NCBI RefSeq assembly: GCF_026241255.1
Contig: NZ_JAPHNC010000001.1
Location: 1 to 64,000 of the forward strand
DNA from: Helicobacter sp. MIT 21-1697
GTDB taxonomy: Bacteria; Campylobacterota; Campylobacteria; Campylobacterales; Helicobacteraceae
Reading direction: 5' to 3'
DNA length: 64,000 bases
Shown: piece by piece, positions 36,398-44,899 of the stretch
How the letters are laid out: the number at the start of each line of letters is the position of its first letter
Position numbering within the stretch: the first letter of the stretch is position 1
The notes under the pieces: generated by a model
The model's database searches: none
What the model was told of the DNA's origin: nothing
The model's input: only the letters and a program-made list of their open reading frames with translations
Translations under genes and position numbers: made by a program

Positions 36398-36524
36398 CTG
36401 TATCCTTTGTAAATTCGGCATATTTTATCATATGTAAAGCAATAAGCAACAAATCGCAAATTATAATATAATATCGCTTTTGCAATTATTTGTGGAGATA
36501 AAAAGTGATATTTTGGAGACAATA

Positions 36525-37235
36525 TTGATTAAGAGCATATTGAGTAAAAGGGCACAACTTAGACAAGAGAGATTTTATAAAGATAGACTTATCGTGCCTC
36601 ATCAAAATTATGAAGTGCTAGGCGAAGAAGAAACGAAGTTTATGAATAAAAAAATTGGCTTTGATATGAGACCACATTGGCGATTTTTGCAATTTCCAGA
36701 TTCTCTACCTTATATCGTTTATATTGCGGATTTTGATAAAGTCAATCATAAAGTCCTCCAAGAAAAAATGCCACATATTTTTGCGAAAGTTTTGGATAAA
36801 TATGCAATTACAAGTTTAAAATTATATCCACAAAGCGAGAGTGAAAGGCAGCAAAATGAAATCATTGTGCTTGATTGGCAACATTCTTGCTATGCTTATT
36901 ATCCTAAAAAGCCTAATGGAGAGTATTTTCCATATTATGATGAGGCACAAGAGTATTATGTAGGTAATCCATACTATGAAGCAAATGAATATGTGAATTA
37001 TTACTTTCCTACATTTTATCCAGATGGCGACCACTACGCTTTTTTCAAATATGATACAAGGAGCAAACAATCTGCCTTTGGTATGGTGGGCATATTTGAT
37101 TTTAAAAGTAAGGGCAAAAAGACTACAATTACAATTTTTGGCGAACATTTTATAAAACAAATGCGTCATTATGATGAAAAACTCTTTGGTTTTGAAATTG
37201 TAGAAATGGTGGGTATCATTCACACAAAACTATAA
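36525..37235 (+). CDS. Hypothetical aromatic-rich protein
   Basis: A 236-residue protein that I do not recognise. The start is most likely the TTG at 36525, which has GGAG six bases upstream; a longer frame to 36480 lacks a site. There is no signal peptide or membrane helix. The middle is very rich in Tyr, Phe and Asn (CYAYYPKKPNGEYFPYYDE, YEANEYVNYYFPTFYPDGDH). The C-terminus FGMVGIFDFKSKGKKTTITI and FGEHFIKQM is beta-strand-like. It resembles small DUF2716-type cytoplasmic proteins in feel only. It stands alone, upstream of an MFS exporter. Confidence 0.6.
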   Translation: MIKSILSKRAQLRQERFYKDRLIVPHQNYEVLGEEETKFMNKKIGFDMRPHWRFLQFPDSLPYIVYIADFDKVNHKVLQEKMPHIFAKVLDKYAITSLKLYPQSESERQQNEIIVLDWQHSCYAYYPKKPNGEYFPYYDEAQEYYVGNPYYEANEYVNYYFPTFYPDGDHYAFFKYDTRSKQSAFGMVGIFDFKSKGKKTTITIFGEHFIKQMRHYDEKLFGFEIVEMVGIIHTKL

Positions 37236-37272
37236 CAAGAGAATAGATTCTATGAGGCAAAAGGTATAAAAT

Positions 37273-38445
37273 ATGAAAACAACAGCTTTGAATGCAACAA
37301 ACAAAACGATTTTAGTTTTAGCTCTTAGCTCTTTTTGTATGGGTGTTACAGAATTTATTATCGCAGGTGTTTTGCAAGATGTCAAGGCATACTTTGGCGT
37401 AGATTCTAATAAGGCGGGATTGCTGACGACTTTGTATGCGGTAGGTGTAGTTGTTGGTGCGCCGCTTTTAAGTATTCCTCTCAGTGGATTCAATCGTAAA
37501 TTACAGCTTTTGCTCAATCTTGGCGTGTTTGCTTTGGCAAATTTTGTGATTTATGTGAGCGATAATTTTATACTCAGTGCCATTGCACGATTTATCGCAG
37601 GCACACAGCACGGAGTATTTTTTGTCATTGCTACACTTACAGCGATTCAAGTCTCTCCCAAAGAAAAAGAATCTCGCAATCTTGCATTAATGGTATCAGG
37701 CTTAACGATTGCACTTGTGAGTGGTGTGCCTTTGGGGACATTTATTGGGCAAATTTTTGGTTTTAAATCTATTTTTTTGCTTATTTGCCTTTGCACGCTC
37801 ATCGCTTTTGTAAGCGCAATTGTTTTTATGCCAAGTCATTTGCAAGGCTGTAAGACGCATATAAATGCACTTTTTAAGGCTTTTTTACATCTACCATTGC
37901 TCAAAGCCTATGCTATTACGATATGCACTTGTGGCGGGGCATTTGTGCTTTATACTTATATAACAGATTTACTGACACAAAAAAGCCATTTTGAAGAGAC
38001 AAGCATTGTCTATATTTTGTTGCTCTATGGCATATTTGCGATTTTAGGGAATCTCTTTGGTGGCAGACTTGCTGATAATAAGGGCTCAATTCGTGCCTTA
38101 CACATTGTGCTTTTTTTACAAATTGTCTTTTACGCTCTTGTAAGCGTGAGTGCGTATTCACAAGTGTTTGTTGTGATAAATTTAGCAATTATGGGTTTTT
38201 TGTCCTTTGCCTCAATTCCCGCGCTCAAAGTCAATGCGATGAATATGGCGCGCAAATATACGCCTGATTCTATGGATAGCTCGGTGAGTGTGAATGAAGC
38301 AGCCTTTAATGTCGGCATTGCATTGGCAAATCAAATCGGTGGTTTGGTTGTTGTTGCACCATTTTTGGGGGTTGGTTTCAATCCTCTTTTTGCTTCACTC
38401 TTCGCACTGCCTGCTTTTATTTTAGTATTACGCAAGATAGAGTAG
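37273..38445 (+). CDS. MFS exporter, AraJ/YdhP-like (DHA1)
   Basis: A 390-residue protein with twelve predicted membrane helices. The N-terminus LALSSFCMGVTEFIIAGVLQ matches the sugar/arabinose efflux branch of the drug:H+ antiporter-1 family; GLLTTLYAVGVVVGAPLL carries the loop near helix 2, and GGRLADNKG the repeat of motif A in the second half. It probably exports drugs, sugars or other small molecules by proton exchange. AAGGT precedes the ATG at 37273. Substrate unknown. Confidence 0.85.
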   Translation: MKTTALNATNKTILVLALSSFCMGVTEFIIAGVLQDVKAYFGVDSNKAGLLTTLYAVGVVVGAPLLSIPLSGFNRKLQLLLNLGVFALANFVIYVSDNFILSAIARFIAGTQHGVFFVIATLTAIQVSPKEKESRNLALMVSGLTIALVSGVPLGTFIGQIFGFKSIFLLICLCTLIAFVSAIVFMPSHLQGCKTHINALFKAFLHLPLLKAYAITICTCGGAFVLYTYITDLLTQKSHFEETSIVYILLLYGIFAILGNLFGGRLADNKGSIRALHIVLFLQIVFYALVSVSAYSQVFVVINLAIMGFLSFASIPALKVNAMNMARKYTPDSMDSSVSVNEAAFNVGIALANQIGGLVVVAPFLGVGFNPLFASLFALPAFILVLRKIE

Positions 38446-38456
38446 TGTATGCAATC

Positions 38457-39659
38457 TCAATGAGAGTGTTTGCGTAAAATGACTATGCATTCTCTATGGT
38501 GTGTATGTGGAAATTGGTCAAAAAGTCCAAATCGCATTATATAATGGCTTTGGCAAAGAGTGCGCATATCGCGCAATAGTGTGTGAGGATTACACGAGAC
38601 ATATACAATCGTGTTAAAACCTTGCAAGAAATGCAATATTTCTTGCTCATTGACACCGCTACGAGGTGGGTCAATAAGCACACAATCAAATGCGAAATTA
38701 TCCACATCAATATCTTTGAGACGAAAAAAGGTGCGTTCTTTACGCAATGCTTGGATACTCTCAAATGCGTTAAGTCGCGCAGGAGTGATATTTTCTACAT
38801 TATTTTCAGCCATATTTTTTTGCAAAAGGGTAATGGCAGATTTGACTACTTCAGTAGCAAAAATGCGGCGAAATATTAGAGAGAGAGGAATGGTGAAATT
38901 ACCGCTCCCACAATAAAGTTCAAGCATATCACAAGGAGTTTGTGAAGTATAGATTGAGGCGAGTGAGGAAAAGATAAATTCAAGCATTTGAGTGTTGATA
39001 AAAGGATTGGGTTGGCAAAATCGTGATTCTTGTTTGAAAAAGGTATAGGTGTGTTCTTTTGGAGTGTTTGCAAAGAGTGTAAGATGCTCACATATAATAT
39101 CGCTTGAGAGGATATGTTTAGCATTTTTACTTCTTCCGATAATGTGAATAGTCGCATTAAGGGCGTTTTGGAGTTCTTTTTGTATTTTTAATGCAAGAGA
39201 TTCCCAGCGCGAATCTAAGCTCTTGTGATAAATAAGAGTGATAAGAGTTTCATTATCTAAGCAAGAGAGGAAATTGCACGCATAAAGTTTGTAACTTAGT
39301 ATATCGTATGTGCGCACATAATGCAATAAAAGTGGCATAATGCGTTGCACAAGCGGGAGGAGAATCAGGCATTGCTCAATTCGCACACGATGATTATGTC
39401 CAAATGCATTCATAGCAAAATCAAGTGTGTTTTGATTCTCTAAAGCGCGATAGAATCTAAATTCTGCCCTTGCTCTAAATCCTTCTTGCGGTGAGGCAAA
39501 CACTTCTATGGGTGAGGGGCTATGAGAGGATTGAGAATCTTTGTCAAATATAAAGGAGTGAAATTCTTGCAAAGTGAGATTATGCTTTGCTTGGAGTTGT
39601 GCCGAATAATCTTGTATATTTGTGCAACCTCCACATACGCCAAAATGCTTACAATTCAT
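38457..39659 (-). CDS. RNA 5-methyluridine methyltransferase with Fe-S motif (TrmA/RlmD family)
   Basis: A 400-residue SAM-dependent enzyme. It begins with a cysteine cluster CKHFGVCGGC, the iron-sulfur motif of the RlmC/RlmD branch. A fourth cysteine is expected in EQCLILLPLV. The methyltransferase motif is MLELYCGSGNFTIPLSL, followed by DPPRSGVNEQEI and the nucleophile cysteine in YVSCNPHTLLRD. No TRAM domain is present. It methylates uridine 54 in tRNA or a uridine in 23S rRNA; I cannot decide which. Its 3' end converges with the MFS gene after 11 bases. Confidence 0.85.
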   Translation of the reverse strand: MNCKHFGVCGGCTNIQDYSAQLQAKHNLTLQEFHSFIFDKDSQSSHSPSPIEVFASPQEGFRARAEFRFYRALENQNTLDFAMNAFGHNHRVRIEQCLILLPLVQRIMPLLLHYVRTYDILSYKLYACNFLSCLDNETLITLIYHKSLDSRWESLALKIQKELQNALNATIHIIGRSKNAKHILSSDIICEHLTLFANTPKEHTYTFFKQESRFCQPNPFINTQMLEFIFSSLASIYTSQTPCDMLELYCGSGNFTIPLSLIFRRIFATEVVKSAITLLQKNMAENNVENITPARLNAFESIQALRKERTFFRLKDIDVDNFAFDCVLIDPPRSGVNEQEILHFLQGFNTIVYVSCNPHTLLRDMRTLCQSHYIMRFGLFDQFPHTHHRECIVILRKHSH

Positions 39660-39670
39660 TCTAAGCCTAG

Positions 39671-40477
39671 CTACTTAAAGCCTTGCACAAGGTTACCAAT
39701 CAAGAGATTCCACCCATCAACAAGTATAAAAACGAGAATCTTAAAAGGCAATGAAATCATTACAGGTGGCAACATCATCATACCCATAGCCATAAGCACC
39801 GAGCTAATCACCATATCAATGACTAAAAAAGGCAGATAAAGCAAGAATCCAATCCAAAATGCAGTTTTAAGCTCACTAATCATAAATGCAGGAAGTAGCA
39901 CCGTTAAAGGCACATCATCAACACTTTGAGGATTTTCAAGATGGCGGATTCTAAAAAAAAGAGCCAAGTCCTTTTCGCGCGTGTTTTTAATCATAAAATC
40001 TTTAAAGGGCACAATCGCCCTTTCAAAGGCTTCATCATAGGAGATTTTTTTTTCTGTATAGGGTTTAATACCCACTTCATAGCTTTTGGTTGCCACAGGT
40101 TCCATAATAAAAAATGTCAGAATCAGTGCAAGACTTACAAGCACTTGCGTAGGAGGAGACTGCTGCGTGCCAAGTGCGGTGCGCAAAAAAGCAAAGACAA
40201 TGACAATGCGGGTAAAGCTTGTCATCACAAGCACAAGTGAGGGGGCAATGACAAGAAGTGTGATAATAAGGACAATATTGAGTGTAGCGACAAGTTCGGT
40301 AGGTTCTTTTGGTGCAGTGAGAGATAAATCTACTGATGGCAGAATGGGATTATTTGGGATTGATGGCACAGAGGGAACGCTAGAGGGTGCAGGAAGTGCG
40401 GGCTCTAGTTTTGGCTCTGTTGGCTCTGCATAAGCAAAAATTATAGATAAACTAAGCAGGTAAAGTATTTTTTTCAA
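39671..40477 (-). CDS. fliP: Flagellar export apparatus protein FliP
   Basis: A 268-residue membrane protein of the flagellar export gate. A signal peptide (MKKILYLLSLSIIFAYA) and a Pro-rich stretch precede the FliP core: TSFTRIVIVFAFLRTALGTQ (first diagnostic stretch), QSPPTQVLVSLALILTFFIM, and VLLPAFMISELKTAFWIGF near the end. The start is TTG at 40477, with GGAG six bases upstream. An A9 run at 40045-40053 lies in the coding region (EKKISYDEAFE); fliP of H. pylori is known for phase variation at a different tract. Confidence 0.93.
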   Translation of the reverse strand: MKKILYLLSLSIIFAYAEPTEPKLEPALPAPSSVPSVPSIPNNPILPSVDLSLTAPKEPTELVATLNIVLIITLLVIAPSLVLVMTSFTRIVIVFAFLRTALGTQQSPPTQVLVSLALILTFFIMEPVATKSYEVGIKPYTEKKISYDEAFERAIVPFKDFMIKNTREKDLALFFRIRHLENPQSVDDVPLTVLLPAFMISELKTAFWIGFLLYLPFLVIDMVISSVLMAMGMMMLPPVMISLPFKILVFILVDGWNLLIGNLVQGFK

Positions 40478-40575
40478 AAATCACTCCAAAATCAAAACTA
40501 AAGGGCGTATTATAGGATTTAGTGTGTTAAAATTATATAAATTAAGCCAATTCAATAGAGATGAAGGAGTAATTT

Positions 40576-41940
40576 ATGAATGTATCAGTAGTTATTTTAG
40601 CCGCAGGAGCTGGGACACGAATGAAATCAAAGATGCCCAAAGTGCTGCATAAAATCTGTGGCAAAGAAATGCTATTTTACTCCATTGATGAAGCATTGCA
40701 AATAAGTGATGATGTGCATATTGTGCTTTTTCATCAAGAAAATACAATTAAAGAGCGCGTGATTTGTGCTTACAAACAGGCTTATGCTAATGGAGCATTG
40801 CATTTTCATCTCCAAGACCACGCTCATTATCCCGGAACGGGTGGTGCGCTAATGCAAGGACAAAGTGCAGGGATAAATGCCAAAAAGCCTTTTTGTTATC
40901 AATATGATGAGATTCTTATTTTAAATGGTGATATGCCTCTTGTGCGCTCACAAACTCTTAAGTCTTTATGCCAAAACAAAGCACAAATTGTAATGAGTGT
41001 CTTGCATCTTCAAAATCCCTTTGGTTATGGGCGTGTAGTGATAGAATCGGGTGAAGTGCAAAGGATTATTGAGCAAAAAGACGCCACAGAATCCGAGCTT
41101 GTAATACAAGATGTCAATGCGGGTGTTTATAAGTTTCACAAATCAATCCTTGAACTTTATTTGCCCCAAGTGCAAAATGCGAACAATCAGCAAGAATTTT
41201 ATCTTACTGATGTGATTTTTTATGCTAAAGAAAATGGTGTGAAAATAGCCGCACTGCAAGTTAAAGAAGAGGAGTTTATGGGAGTAAATTCTAAGATTCA
41301 GCTCTCATCTGCCCAAGAGGTGATGCTTCAAAGATTGCGCGAGAAGGCAATGGAGCAGGGTGTAATTATGCACTTGCCTCATACTATTTATATAGAATCT
41401 AATGTTACCTTTAGTGGCGAGTGCATTATAGAGCAGGGAGTGCAGATATTAGGAGATTCTTATATTAGTGATTCTCATATTAAAGCCCATAGTGTGATTG
41501 AGCAAAGTATTATAGAATCAAGTGATGTTGGACCCTTGGCGCATATCCGTCCTAAGAGCCATATTAAAAATACGCATATTGGTAATTTTGTTGAGACAAA
41601 ATCAAGTATTTTGCGTGGCGTGAAAGTAGGACATTTAAGCTATCTTGGGGATTGTGAGGTAGATGAGGGTAGCAATATCGGTGCAGGAGTGATTACTTGT
41701 AATTATGACGGCAAAGCAAAACATAAGACAATTATTGGTAAAAGCGTGTTTGTAGGGAGTGATGTGCAACTTATTGCGCCTTTAAAGATAGAATCAAATG
41801 TGCTTATTGGTGCAGGAAGCACGATTACAAAAGATATTGAATATGGAGATTTGGCACTCTCACGCACTGCGCAACAAAATATTAAAGATGGATTTTTTAA
41901 ATTTTTTTCCCCTAAAAATGAAGAAAAAAAGGAGGAGTAA
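40576..41940 (+). CDS. glmU: Bifunctional UDP-N-acetylglucosamine pyrophosphorylase / glucosamine-1-phosphate N-acetyltransferase
   Basis: A 454-residue enzyme that makes UDP-GlcNAc for peptidoglycan and lipopolysaccharide. The uridyltransferase half has LAAGAGTRMKSKMPKVLHK, then LNGDMPLVR and GYGRVVIE. The acetyltransferase half is a left-handed beta-helix with LAHIRPKSHIKNTHIGNFVE, NIGAGVITCNYDGKAKHKT and SDVQLIAP. AAGGAG precedes the ATG at 40576, and thiS overlaps the stop by one base. The gene is divergent from fliP. Confidence 0.95.
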   Translation: MNVSVVILAAGAGTRMKSKMPKVLHKICGKEMLFYSIDEALQISDDVHIVLFHQENTIKERVICAYKQAYANGALHFHLQDHAHYPGTGGALMQGQSAGINAKKPFCYQYDEILILNGDMPLVRSQTLKSLCQNKAQIVMSVLHLQNPFGYGRVVIESGEVQRIIEQKDATESELVIQDVNAGVYKFHKSILELYLPQVQNANNQQEFYLTDVIFYAKENGVKIAALQVKEEEFMGVNSKIQLSSAQEVMLQRLREKAMEQGVIMHLPHTIYIESNVTFSGECIIEQGVQILGDSYISDSHIKAHSVIEQSIIESSDVGPLAHIRPKSHIKNTHIGNFVETKSSILRGVKVGHLSYLGDCEVDEGSNIGAGVITCNYDGKAKHKTIIGKSVFVGSDVQLIAPLKIESNVLIGAGSTITKDIEYGDLALSRTAQQNIKDGFFKFFSPKNEEKKEE

Positions 41941-42146
41941 TGAGTGGGCATATATTACTCAATGGCAAGGATTATGAGCTAAATGAGCAAGTAAGCATTT
42001 TATCACTTTTAAAAGAGTTAGGTATTCTCCACAAAGCAATGGCGATTGCAGTGAATACGCAGGTTGTAAAAAAATGCTTATGGGAAAGCTATATATTGCA
42101 AAATGGTGATGAGGTGGAGATTTTAGATTTTGTTGGTGGTGGATAA
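41940..42146 (+). CDS. thiS: ThiS-family sulfur carrier protein
   Basis: A 68-residue ubiquitin-like protein that ends in EVEILDFVGGG, the Gly-Gly tail that carries sulfur as a thiocarboxylate for thiazole synthesis. The family start (LLNGKDYELNEQVSILSLL) and AVNTQVV are also seen. The ATG shares a base with the glmU stop. No other thi gene lies near. Confidence 0.88.
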   Translation: MSGHILLNGKDYELNEQVSILSLLKELGILHKAMAIAVNTQVVKKCLWESYILQNGDEVEILDFVGGG

Positions 42147-42148
42147 AG

Positions 42149-42526
42149 ATGAGATTGCTTAAGAGAACACTATTGGTAGTAAGTATTATAATATTAGATG
42201 TATGGGCTTGCACGGGAGATTGCAAATCGTGCCATCAGAATCTTGATTATAAAAATGACATAAGACATCGCCCTATGCTTGAATGCAAGACTTGCCATAC
42301 TGATGAAAAGATGGCACAAATTGATATGGGTAGCTGTGGAGAGGATTGTTTTTCGTGCCACGATGCGAAAAAGATTCAATCTCCATCGCTTGCTAAAGAG
42401 CATAGAGCTATTAATGCTTGTATTCAGTGCCATACACAGCTCTCTACTTCACCTCTTAACGCAGGAGAAAATGTTTTTCAAAAAAGCCTCAAAAGCTTTA
42501 GTAACGCCTTAGCACCTACACCTTAA
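42149..42526 (+). CDS. Small periplasmic multihaem cytochrome c
   Basis: A 125-residue protein with a signal peptide (LLKRTLLVVSIIILDVWA) and four haem-binding motifs, CKSCH, CKTCH, CFSCH and CIQCH, in the next 85 residues. Additional histidines (DIRHRPML, AKEHRAI) can serve as distal ligands. It resembles small tetrahaem cytochromes that shuttle electrons in the periplasm, but I do not know the exact family. The gene follows thiS after two bases, so it is in the glmU-thiS transcript, an odd setting for a respiratory protein. Confidence 0.8.
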   Translation: MRLLKRTLLVVSIIILDVWACTGDCKSCHQNLDYKNDIRHRPMLECKTCHTDEKMAQIDMGSCGEDCFSCHDAKKIQSPSLAKEHRAINACIQCHTQLSTSPLNAGENVFQKSLKSFSNALAPTP

Positions 42527-42541
42527 TATATATTTGTAGAA

Positions 42542-44104
42542 TTAAATTTGACTTTCAGGGAGGATTTTTGCAAGTGTTTTTAGAATCCTTGTCCAAATAC
42601 CTGTATCAGGAGGGTAGGTAAAAACTTCTGTTTGTCCTTCATTATCTCCCTCCCAAAATGTTTTGCCATTTTTATCATATACGTGCCACGCATTTTCCAT
42701 ATCTATCATTAAATCAGCCTTGAGCACTTTTGCAAAATGGGGATTATCAAAAATAACAACAGATTCGGTATTCAGATGAGTTGAACGCGGGTCAAGATTA
42801 AAACTCCCAATCCAAGTAATGCAATCATCAAATACAATGCTTTTGCTATGCAAAGAAGCTTTGGACTTTGATATTTTATCACGTAGCTTTGATTTGCCCC
42901 TCCCTTGATACTGATATTCATATATATTCGCCCCCTCTTTAATAAGAGTGTTACGATAACGTTCCCACGCACTATATACAACAAGAGAATCCGTAGAGGC
43001 AAGAGAGTTTGTAAGAATATTAATATCTACTCCTGAATCAATGAGCATTTTAAAACGTTTTATGCCTTCTTTGCTTGGCACGAAATAAGCAGCAGAAATA
43101 TAAAGATTCTTATGTGTAAAATTGAGAATCTCCGCAAGTGCTTTAGCAATGGGTTTTTGTGCTTGTGAGTCTTGGATTTTTTCTGGCTTATCGCCAATAA
43201 ACACGGCGTTACCCCAAAATACTTCAAAAGATTTATTTTTGTATTTTTGAATGAGGGCATTGATTTTTTCTTCATAATCTACCCATTGCGGATTTGCTTT
43301 GAGGCTCTCCATAGAGGATTTGAGTTTTTTGAGTGGCGTTTTGAATTTAAGGAGCGAAACAGGAATAGAACGATGAAAATTCCAATATTCATAGAAATTT
43401 TTTTTGCCCTCCATTGCTACTTTGCCAATAAAAAGCACATCTGTATCAACAAAATTAATATGATGGTTTTGGTCAAAATAATTATCTGCGATATTTCGTC
43501 CGCCAATAATAAGGGCAATATCATCTACAATAAAGAGCTTATTGTGCATACGATGATTAATGCGGTTAAAATCAAATACCATTTCTGGGTAACGTAGGAT
43601 TTTTGATCGGTTTTTATAGGGATTGAATATTTTTACTTCAATATTTGGGTGAGAACTCAGAGCAATAATATCTGAAAAATCAGAATCTAAACCATTATCA
43701 TCAATGAGTATTTTGACTATCACTCCTCTTTGTGCAGCAAGCCAAATCTCGTGCATAAGGATACGCGAAGCAAGGTCATTTTTATAAATATAAGTTTGCA
43801 AGATAATGCTTTTTTCTGCCATACGAGCAAGATAAGCGCGGTGCAAAAATGCGTCTAATCCATCGCTTACGAGCATTCCTCCTGTAATAGTTGGATTATG
43901 TTTGAGTTTCTCTCTATAAGGCGTGCCAATAGCGGTAAGGATAGGGTCAAAAACAGGTGTTGGCTTTGATTGAAGCGCGAGTGGGTCTTTAATATCTTTA
44001 GTAGTTGCAACAATGGAAGAGCAACCAGCGAATATAAAAAGGCATACAAGAGTGAGGAAAGCAATATTTGTTGATGAAAGAAAAAAAGACCAAATAGATT
44101 GCAT
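42542..44104 (-). CDS. Phospholipase D-family lipoprotein, cardiolipin synthase-like
   Basis: A 520-residue protein with two HKD motifs: MHNKLFIVDDIALIIGGRN at about 187 and LHSKSIVFDDCITWIGSFN at about 420. The N-terminus has a hydrophobic helix and a lipobox FIFAGCSS, so it may be a lipoprotein. This type of two-HKD secreted protein resembles ClsC/YmdC cardiolipin synthases, and I recall one next to frdB in H. pylori too. It may make cardiolipin or transfer phosphatidyl groups. It follows frdB on the same strand, with two overlapping hairpins in the gap. Confidence 0.82.
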   Translation of the reverse strand: MQSIWSFFLSSTNIAFLTLVCLFIFAGCSSIVATTKDIKDPLALQSKPTPVFDPILTAIGTPYREKLKHNPTITGGMLVSDGLDAFLHRAYLARMAEKSIILQTYIYKNDLASRILMHEIWLAAQRGVIVKILIDDNGLDSDFSDIIALSSHPNIEVKIFNPYKNRSKILRYPEMVFDFNRINHRMHNKLFIVDDIALIIGGRNIADNYFDQNHHINFVDTDVLFIGKVAMEGKKNFYEYWNFHRSIPVSLLKFKTPLKKLKSSMESLKANPQWVDYEEKINALIQKYKNKSFEVFWGNAVFIGDKPEKIQDSQAQKPIAKALAEILNFTHKNLYISAAYFVPSKEGIKRFKMLIDSGVDINILTNSLASTDSLVVYSAWERYRNTLIKEGANIYEYQYQGRGKSKLRDKISKSKASLHSKSIVFDDCITWIGSFNLDPRSTHLNTESVVIFDNPHFAKVLKADLMIDMENAWHVYDKNGKTFWEGDNEGQTEVFTYPPDTGIWTRILKTLAKILPESQI

Positions 44105-44111
44105 TATATTT

Positions 44112-44146
44112 CTTTTGAATCTACCCTTTTAGATTCAAAAGGGTAG
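44112..44146 (-). terminator. Two overlapping, mutually exclusive hairpins downstream of frdB
   Basis: CTTTTGAATCTA at 44112-44123 pairs perfectly with TAGATTCAAAAG at 44130-44141 (12 pairs, loop of 6). CTACCCTTTT at 44121-44130 pairs perfectly with AAAAGGGTAG at 44137-44146 (10 pairs, loop of 6). The two stems share bases, so only one can form at a time. They lie between frdB and the phospholipase D-like gene on the minus strand and could be an attenuator, a weak terminator or an RNA-stability element. Confidence 0.65.
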
Positions 44147-44155
44147 AAAGAGGTG

Positions 44156-44899
44156 TTATTTCATACCTACACTGAGCATTTTGCGGCGTAAATAAGCAAT
44201 TTTACTTTGTAGTGGAAGTTCTTTGGGGCAAGTATCGTGGCACGCAATAAGACTCATACAGCCGAACACACCATCGTCATTGCCTACAAGTTCGTAATAA
44301 TCCTCATCAGTTCGCTCATCGTGTGGGTCAAGCATAAAGCGCACAATACGATTCATTCCTGCTGCGCCTACAAAATCTTCGCGCATAACTTTTGTTGCAC
44401 AGCTTGCAATACAGCAACCACACTCAATACATCTATCAAGCTCAAAAACTTCATCGGCTACTTCTGGCTCAATAGGCATTTCAAGCTTAGAAATGTCAGG
44501 CTGATGTTGAGTGTGTATCCAGCTCTCAACGCGTTTTGTCATACCTGCAAACCATTCACCTGTATTTACACTTAAATCTTTGATAAGCTTAAATGCAGGG
44601 AGGGGCATAAGCGTAATGACACCATCTGGGAAATCTTGAGTGAGCGTTTTACACGCGAGTCTTGGGCGTCCGTTAATCATCATCGCGCAACTTCCACAGA
44701 TACCAGCACGACATACAAAGTCAAAGCTTAAATCAGGGTCTTGCTGCTCTCTAATCATACCCAATGCAATAAAAACCGTCATTGAATGAGCTTCTTCAAG
44801 TTTATACTCACGAAAATGTGGCTTTGACACTGCACTTTGTGGGTCAAACTTTAATGCCCGAATCGTTAATGTTCTTCCTTTTTGTTGTGTTGCACTCAT
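44156..44899 (-). CDS. frdB: Fumarate reductase iron-sulfur subunit
   Basis: A 247-residue protein with three iron-sulfur sites: CRAGICGSC for the [2Fe-2S] cluster, [11 protein letters not shown] for the [4Fe-4S] cluster and a third set with [12 protein letters not shown] for the [3Fe-4S] cluster. It passes electrons from FrdC to FrdA. It overlaps frdA by one base. The complex reduces fumarate with menaquinol in anaerobic or microaerobic respiration. Confidence 0.96.
   Translation of the reverse strand: MSATQQKGRTLTIRALKFDPQSAVSKPHFREYKLEEAHSMTVFIALGMIREQQDPDLSFDFVCRAGICGSCAMMINGRPRLACKTLTQDFPDGVITLMPLPAFKLIKDLSVNTGEWFAGMTKRVESWIHTQHQPDISKLEMPIEPEVADEVFELDRCIECGCCIASCATKVMREDFVGAAGMNRIVRFMLDPHDERTDEDYYELVGNDDGVFGCMSLIACHDTCPKELPLQSKIAYLRRKMLSVGMK

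Noticed and set aside
43172-43597. A 141-residue plus-strand ORF opposite the phospholipase D-like gene
   Set aside because: Shadow of the real gene, without ribosome site or family pattern.
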